This document shows, one piece after another, positions 13,611 to 17,347 of a DNA stretch of 17,347 nucleotides. Source of the DNA: Candidatus Nitrosopumilus sp. (GTDB taxonomy: Archaea; Thermoproteota; Nitrososphaeria; Nitrososphaerales; Nitrosopumilaceae); NCBI GenBank assembly GCA_013002265.1, contig JABDKK010000126.1:1-17347 (forward strand). Reading direction: 5' to 3'. Within the stretch, counting starts at the first letter, position 1. Every line of letters starts with the position of its first letter. The notes beneath the pieces were generated by a model. It worked only from the letters and a program-made list of their open reading frames with translations. It was not told the DNA's origin and did no database searches. The translations under genes were made by a program, and so were the position numbers.

Positions 13611-13628
13611 AAGAGAATTAATCATTTG

Positions 13629-13640
13629 TTTTAAATAAAA
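13629..13640 (-). promoter_or_regulatory. TATA-like box for the 48-residue zinc-ribbon gene
   Basis: TTTTATTTAAAA on the minus strand is centred about 25 nt before the ATG at 13610. This decides the start among three in-frame ATGs. Confidence 0.5.
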
Positions 13641-13701
13641 TATGATGTTGATGTTACATTTTGAATCTATGTTAAACCTCTTGTGAGAAAATAACCTAAT
13701 T

Positions 13702-14163
13702 TTAAAATAGTTGATTTCTATCAATGTCAGAGCCAATTGACATGTCAGAGTATTTTTCAGGATTTAGTGAATAACAAACTTTAGGCTCGAATTGAACAAG
13801 ATTGCATTCTTTTTCAGATAATGAACTAACTTTTGATGAGGAATTTGATTTGAGGGTTTTAGAAATAATAGAATCTTTTATTTCAGATTTTGTTGGTTCG
13901 TCAGTAATGTAGCTCACAGAGCCTCTAAATTGAAAACCTTCCAAATCATCCTTGTTAAAAGCAGAAATTGTAACCCAAGGGTTTGTTTGAATATTTTTGT
14001 AAGACTTGTGTTTGAAAAAATCAAGCCAATAAATTACATCTTCGTCAACGCGAAAAAATATTCTTGGAGAAACATTTGCAAATTTGTTGCCACCTACCGT
14101 TCCGACTACAAAAATTCCTTGGTTTTCAATGAACTCTTTGATAGTATCAGGAATTTTTACCAT
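13702..14163 (-). CDS. PPOX-type FMN-binding split-barrel protein
   Basis: A 153-residue protein resembling the pyridoxamine 5'-phosphate oxidase-like split beta-barrel. Early strands are GIFVVGTVGGNKFANVSPR and IFFRVDEDVIYWLDFFKHKS, followed by the typical helix and strand KNIQTNPWVTISAFN, then FQFRGSVSYITD. The SPR, the K/S before the helix and the N-P-V-ISAF pattern match members that bind FMN or F420. Residues after about 100 are Ser-rich with a short final strand FEPKVCYSLNPE. Substrate and cofactor are not decided; it need not be a true PdxH. A TATA-like element TTTAATAG lies about 26 nt before the ATG. Confidence 0.78.
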   Translation of the reverse strand: MVKIPDTIKEFIENQGIFVVGTVGGNKFANVSPRIFFRVDEDVIYWLDFFKHKSYKNIQTNPWVTISAFNKDDLEGFQFRGSVSYITDEPTKSEIKDSIISKTLKSNSSSKVSSLSEKECNLVQFEPKVCYSLNPEKYSDMSIGSDIDRNQLF

Positions 14164-14184
14164 GCCAAGTAATACAGATTATTT

Positions 14185-14193
14185 CTATTAAAG
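14185..14193 (-). promoter_or_regulatory. TATA-like box for the PPOX-type gene
   Basis: TCTTTAATA on the minus strand is centred about 26 nt before the ATG at 14163, consistent with a leaderless transcript. Confidence 0.4.
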
Positions 14194-14268
14194 ATCTTAT
14201 TTGAATTTGAAGAATAATAGATAGTCAAATCTTACATGCTAAAAGACAGATTTTTCAGATCTGCAATA

Positions 14269-14284
14269 ATTGTTTATTAACAAT
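14269..14284 (+). promoter_or_regulatory. TATA-like box inside an inverted repeat, superoxide dismutase promoter
   Basis: TTTATTAA at 14273-14280 is centred about 25 nt before the dismutase ATG. It sits within ATTGTT-TATT-AACAAT (14269-14284), two perfect 6-nt inverted arms. A repressor bound here would block TBP, so this is a candidate operator, although AT-rich palindromes also occur by chance. Confidence 0.45.
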
Positions 14285-14301
14285 ATTCGCTAATTAGTTG
14301 T

Positions 14302-14958
14302 ATGTCAGAATTTCAATTACCAGAATTGTCATATGAATATGATGCCTTAGAACCACATATTGATGCTCTAACTATGGAAATTCATCATTCTAAACATCAT
14401 CAAGCATACACAAATGGATTAAATGATGTATGGGATGAAATGTCTGAAGATAATCAAGATAAGGGATTACTCATTTTACTTTCTGATCATGAACAAATAA
14501 AACCCGAAATTCGCAATAGATTTAATTTTCATGGTGGTGGCTATAACAATCACGAATTATTTTGGTCAAGTATGAAACCAGACGGCGGTGGAGAACCCAG
14601 TGGATCTCTAAAAGTTGAAATCAGTAAAGTTTTTGGAAGTTTTGATGATTTCAAGAAAAAATTTTCAGCAGATACTGCAGTAATCCAAGGAAGTGGATGG
14701 GGATGGCTAGTTTACGAACCAAAATCTAAAAAAATTCAGTATAAATCAACTTCAAATCAAGACAGTCCAATTGTAGATGGTGTTGTACCGCTTTTAGGAT
14801 TGGATGTTTGGGAGCATGCATACTATCTGAAATATGAGAATAAAAGACCAGATTACATTTCTGCGTGGTGGAATGTGATTAATTGGGAAGAAGTAGAGCT
14901 TAGATTTTCAAGAGCTGAGAATACTGCAAAGGCATTATTTTCAAGACACTATGATTAA
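14302..14958 (+). CDS. sod: Superoxide dismutase, Fe/Mn family
   Basis: A 218-residue cytoplasmic Fe/Mn superoxide dismutase that converts superoxide to oxygen and hydrogen peroxide. Metal ligands are H28 (MEIHHSKHHQ), H84 (NNHELFW), D168 and H172 (LDVWEHAYYL). H32 and Y36 are the usual second-sphere residues. Gly80 before Y-N-N-H and Gln153 in TSNQDSP are the outer-sphere residues typical of the Mn type, so Mn or cambialistic use is more likely than strict Fe; this is inference. There is no signal peptide. Protection from superoxide fits an aerobic nitrifier. The ATG is preceded by a TATA-like box at about -25. Confidence 0.95.
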   Translation: MSEFQLPELSYEYDALEPHIDALTMEIHHSKHHQAYTNGLNDVWDEMSEDNQDKGLLILLSDHEQIKPEIRNRFNFHGGGYNNHELFWSSMKPDGGGEPSGSLKVEISKVFGSFDDFKKKFSADTAVIQGSGWGWLVYEPKSKKIQYKSTSNQDSPIVDGVVPLLGLDVWEHAYYLKYENKRPDYISAWWNVINWEEVELRFSRAENTAKALFSRHYD

Positions 14959-14959
14959 A

Positions 14960-14977
14960 ATCAAATTCATGTTTGAT
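14960..14977 (+). terminator. Weak hairpin after the superoxide dismutase gene
   Basis: ATCAAA and TTTGAT form 6-nt inverted arms around TTCATG immediately after the dismutase stop codon. A T-rich stretch follows about 10 nt later. The stem is short and AT-rich, so this is a tentative 3'-end signal. Confidence 0.3.
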
Positions 14978-14990
14978 AATCTACGTCTTT

Positions 14991-15004
14991 GTTTTAATTA
15001 AAAC
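14991..15004 (+). promoter_or_regulatory. Palindromic TATA-like element before the decayed CBS-like gene
   Basis: GTTTTAATTAAAAC is a perfect 14-nt palindrome centred about 25 nt before the ATG at 15023. The position matches the other TATA-like boxes in this window, suggesting that the broken gene's promoter is still intact. Confidence 0.4.
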
Positions 15005-15022
15005 TCTGATTAAAAATGACAA

Positions 15023-15387
15023 ATGAAATCAGTTGATTCAGGCACAGTAGAATATTTGAAAGATATACAGACTAGTAAAATAGATGGCTTAATTTCAAAA
15101 GCTACTACAGTAGAGCCTACAGACAAACTTGCACAAGTAATTAGTAAGATTTCAAAAAATGACAAATTTGATGTTTTTTTATAATGAAAAATCTACTCTT
15201 TCAACTAACATTAGAGGACTAGTAAATGCTAAAAATATTACAAAAAGATGAAAAAATTCGTAATGATGCTAGATGAAAAAGGCAGGAAGTAAATGCTAGT
15301 ATTGCTACTGACAAACCAAAATTGAAAACTGAAAAACCAGATAGACCAGCAAGAAAATCAACTAAAAAATGTGTTTCAGTAAGATAA
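15023..15387 (+). pseudogene. Decayed gene, possibly CBS-domain related (about 120 codons)
   Basis: The frame starts MKSVDSGTVEYLKDIQTSKI, continues DGLISKATTVEPTDKLAQVI and SKISKNDKFDVF, then fails at a T7 run (15174-15180). Dropping one T continues it as YNEKSTLSTNIRGLVNAKNI. A second extra base in the A5 run at 15242-15246 restores TKDEKIRNDAR. A TGA at 15274-15276 follows, then KRQEVNASIATDKPKLKTEK to the TAA at 15385-15387. Removing two bases gives 363 nt, exactly 121 codons. The ISKATTVEPTDKLAQVISKI stretch resembles the start of a CBS domain (a nucleotide-sensing module), but the second half does not, so the family is a weak guess. It fills most of the geneless stretch between sod and the last gene. 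Confidence 0.6.
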
Positions 15388-15398
15388 ATTGATTAATT

Positions 15399-17347
15399 TT
15401 ATTTTTCAGCACATTTGTAAATAACAGAAGCTAGAAGAGCTGATCTCTCCACAATACTGTCATGAACAATGTATTCTTTTGCTGAACGATATTTGTGCCC
15501 TAATGGTCCAAAGCCATCAAGAGCTGGAAGTTTTGATGGAACGTTACTAATATCTGAAGAGATAATTTGAGAGTGTTTCTTTATTTTAATTTCATGCTTC
15601 TTTGCAAGATCTTCTACTAGTTCATAGAATTTTGTATCAGAATCCTCTTCAATTACTGGTGGTCTAGTTTGAATTTTGTTAATTGAAACATCTAGTTTTA
15701 TTCCTGCTTCTCTTTTTTTCATTATTGTATTGATTTTAGCGTCAAGTACTTCACCTAATTTTTTGGTTTTATAACTACAAGTCAGGGACAATGTTGCATA
15801 ATTTGGAGTATGTCCATGGGATCCTTGTGCAATTACAGAGGTAGTTCTTAGCCTGTAATCCTTTTCATCTTTAGAAAGTTTTTCAACTACAGATAACTTT
15901 TTTGCCAAAACAGGAATTATTCCATGAATGTCAGAAGTTAATTGTTCAGATGATGTAGTAAATCGAATATTGTAATCACTTCTACCATAACAGGTTGTAA
16001 TAATTCCTCCATCAATACTGGCAGATTTCAATCCTATAATATATCGGGATTTTTTTGAATACTCCTTAACGAACCTCTTGCTGTATCTGCCACCCAAACT
16101 ATCATCAGTAGTTAGCAATACTGCACACCTAACTTTTTTGAGTTTTTTTGCATAACGTAATGAATGAATTGCTCCAAGCATAACAGCAAGCCCACCTTTA
16201 CTTTCAGCAATTCCCGAGCCAACAATTCTATCACCATCTTCATAATAATTTACTAAATCATCTGGTCCATAATGCGTATCAAGATGAGACACAATCAGAA
16301 CATCATTTTCTGATTCAGAGTGGTTTTTGAAATAATGGAAATCTCCCACATCTGATTGTCTATGAATATGTTCATCAAATCCAAGATGTTTTAATCGCTT
16401 AGAGATTATTGTTCCTAATTGATTTACATTTTCAATATTGTAGACATGAGTGTTTAGATTTACAAAATCTCGCAAATTTTCTTTTAGAGTATGTAGATGT
16501 CCTCTCAGGTAAGTTCTTGCAACAACACGTAATGGTTGAGTTAGGTCAACTTCGTTATCATGATGATGTACGGAAGAGCCAAAATACCTGATTACTGCAA
16601 TGTCAAGAATCTTATTAATTAGTGATTCATAGTTATAACCAGCAGTTTTTGCTGCATAAAACAAAGATCCGCCTGTTCCAAGGCTTGCCATTGAATTTAA
16701 TTCAAGAATGTAGAGATTCTCATCTTTATCCATTCTAAAGTCTACCCTACTGTAATCATTTAATCCTAAAGAAGCAAATGCCTTTATGCACATTTGTTTC
16801 ATTTCTTCAACTTTTTCTTTGGAGAGTTTAGCAGGACAAGTTTTATCGACTCCGCCTTTCTTCTTTTTATCATCAATTGTTTGGATTTGATCAGGATCAT
16901 CTAGATTGATTTCAACTATTGGAAGAATGTCTATGTTAGGATTATTTCCGAGTACCCCAACTGCAAATTCTCTTCCAGAAATGAATTGTTCTACAAGAAT
17001 GTCTTGCTGAAACTTTTCAATCTGGACTCTGACAGCCTCTCTTAGATCATCCCAGTTATCAACAACTTCCATTCCCATTGACGTTGATTCTAATTTTGGT
17101 TTAACAATTACAGGAAATACTAAATCTTCATGAACGTCATCTGGCGTTCTAAATACCCAAAATCCAGGAGTAGGTATGTTATTTTTTTGTAAAATAATTT
17201 TTGTCATAACTTTATCTTGAACAATTGCATGTCCAGCTGGACCTGAACCAATGTATGGGATTCCAAGCATTTCCATCATTGCAGGAACATGGGTGTATCG
17301 ATTTTGTCCTTGTATACCATATGCCATGTTGAAAACCATTCCAGGAG
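15399..17347 (-). CDS. D-Ala-D-Ala ligase-like ATP-grasp domain fused to an M20 peptidase-like domain (5' end outside window)
   Basis: The reading frame is open to the window edge, and the upstream codons fit the ligase family, so the ATG at 17339 is probably internal and the protein is longer than 646 residues. Counting from that Met, residues about 30-250 are a D-Ala-D-Ala-ligase-type ATP-grasp: VIVKPKLESTSMGM (about 78-91), LVEQFISGREFAVGVLGN, TCPAKL, DYSRVDFRMD (about 194-203), and the metal-site ILELNSMASLG (about 210-220). Residues about 300-646 resemble M20/carboxypeptidase G2 enzymes: HLDTHYGPDD (about 350), GSGIAESKGG (about 373), TTDDSLGG (about 409) and DGFGPLGHKYRSAKEY (about 606). 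The bridging Asp, catalytic Glu, next Glu and C-terminal metal His appear as Glu, Asp, Ser and Arg. Peptide-bond formation or cleavage is plausible; the substrate is unknown. Confidence 0.85.
   Translation of the reverse strand, partial: PGMVFNMAYGIQGQNRYTHVPAMMEMLGIPYIGSGPAGHAIVQDKVMTKIILQKNNIPTPGFWVFRTPDDVHEDLVFPVIVKPKLESTSMGMEVVDNWDDLREAVRVQIEKFQQDILVEQFISGREFAVGVLGNNPNIDILPIVEINLDDPDQIQTIDDKKKKGGVDKTCPAKLSKEKVEEMKQMCIKAFASLGLNDYSRVDFRMDKDENLYILELNSMASLGTGGSLFYAAKTAGYNYESLINKILDIAVIRYFGSSVHHHDNEVDLTQPLRVVARTYLRGHLHTLKENLRDFVNLNTHVYNIENVNQLGTIISKRLKHLGFDEHIHRQSDVGDFHYFKNHSESENDVLIVSHLDTHYGPDDLVNYYEDGDRIVGSGIAESKGGLAVMLGAIHSLRYAKKLKKVRCAVLLTTDDSLGGRYSKRFVKEYSKKSRYIIGLKSASIDGGIITTCYGRSDYNIRFTTSSEQLTSDIHGIIPVLAKKLSVVEKLSKDEKDYRLRTTSVIAQGSHGHTPNYATLSLTCSYKTKKLGEVLDAKINTIMKKREAGIKLDVSINKIQTRPPVIEEDSDTKFYELVEDLAKKHEIKIKKHSQIISSDISNVPSKLPALDGFGPLGHKYRSAKEYIVHDSIVERSALLASVIYKCAEK

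Noticed and set aside
13611..13736. Longer version of the 48-residue zinc ribbon starting at 13736.
   Set aside because: The extra residues are low-quality Ile/Phe/Lys sequence and would overlap the stop region of the PPOX-type gene. A TATA-like box at 13629-13640 fits the ATG at 13610.
13930..14172. 80-codon open frame on the + strand.
   Set aside because: It is antisense to the PPOX-type gene, lacks domain features, and its start has no promoter or ribosome-binding site.
14173..14301. Short frame MLKDRFFRSAIIVY (14 codons) before superoxide dismutase.
   Set aside because: It is too short to support, overlaps the dismutase TATA region, and has no start signal. The gap otherwise holds only the two divergent promoters.
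10017..15387. Programmed stop-codon readthrough or recoding as an explanation for the broken frames.
   Set aside because: TAA, TAG and TGA all interrupt the frames, together with indels of both signs, and no recoding signal is seen. Intact genes nearby use the same stops normally.
1..17347. CRISPR arrays, tRNA or rRNA genes, insertion sequences, phage or toxin-antitoxin genes.
   Set aside because: No regularly spaced repeats, cloverleaf-like or rRNA segments, transposase motifs or paired toxin-antitoxin genes were seen on either strand by eye. A covariance-model scan could still find an unusual RNA.

Overview
The window is AT-rich archaeal DNA, and its gene content points to an ammonia-oxidising marine thaumarchaeon of the Nitrosopumilus type (Nitrosopumilaceae). 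This assignment is inferred from gene families and order. The pointers are the archaeal eno-rpsB-mevalonate kinase cluster, an archaeal-type GluRS, a UPF0147 protein, small zinc-ribbon proteins, and TATA-like boxes centred about 26 nt before start codons, as in leaderless archaeal transcription. I see no rRNA, tRNA, CRISPR array, insertion sequence or phage gene.

Region 1 (1-6666, + strand) is a tight housekeeping block. It holds the end of enolase, ribosomal protein uS2, mevalonate kinase, isopentenyl phosphate kinase, a type 1 IPP isomerase-like Nudix protein, a geranylgeranyl/farnesyl diphosphate synthase, glutamyl-tRNA synthetase and a fumarylacetoacetate hydrolase family protein. Spacing is short or overlapping, so it looks like one or two operons. 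Together the four isoprenoid genes take mevalonate and isopentenyl phosphate towards the C20 chain of archaeal lipids. The isomerase-like protein has Ala where the bacterial type 1 enzyme has its catalytic Cys.

Region 2 (6659-9844) holds smaller genes on both strands: a GNAT acetyltransferase, a Rieske ferredoxin, UPF0147, a SAM-methyltransferase-like protein, a hypothetical protein, and an opposing pair made of a secreted protein and a zinc ribbon.

Region 3 (9831-10976) is a decayed segment. On the minus strand are two short homologous coding remnants, each running into the start of the next gene, and a roughly 187-codon zinc-finger gene broken by three nonsense codons and one frameshift. 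A 54-nt imperfect palindrome lies at the divergent boundary with a 46-residue single-membrane-span protein on the + strand. A perfect 10-bp hairpin at 10987-11014 separates that gene from the converging nitroreductase gene.

Region 4 (11029-15387) has a nitroreductase with an unusual N-terminal extension diverging from two overlapping universal-stress-protein genes, then a broken unknown gene (13047-13425), a 48-residue zinc ribbon, a PPOX-type flavin-binding protein, superoxide dismutase and a broken CBS-like gene (15023-15387). All the pseudogenes can be restored to full-length frames by one or two single-base changes in homopolymer runs plus a few stop codons.

Region 5 (15399-17347, minus strand, running off the window) encodes a D-Ala-D-Ala-ligase-like ATP-grasp domain fused to an M20-peptidase-like domain with several altered metal-site residues. 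It is the most unusual intact protein here, because these archaea are not known to make peptidoglycan.
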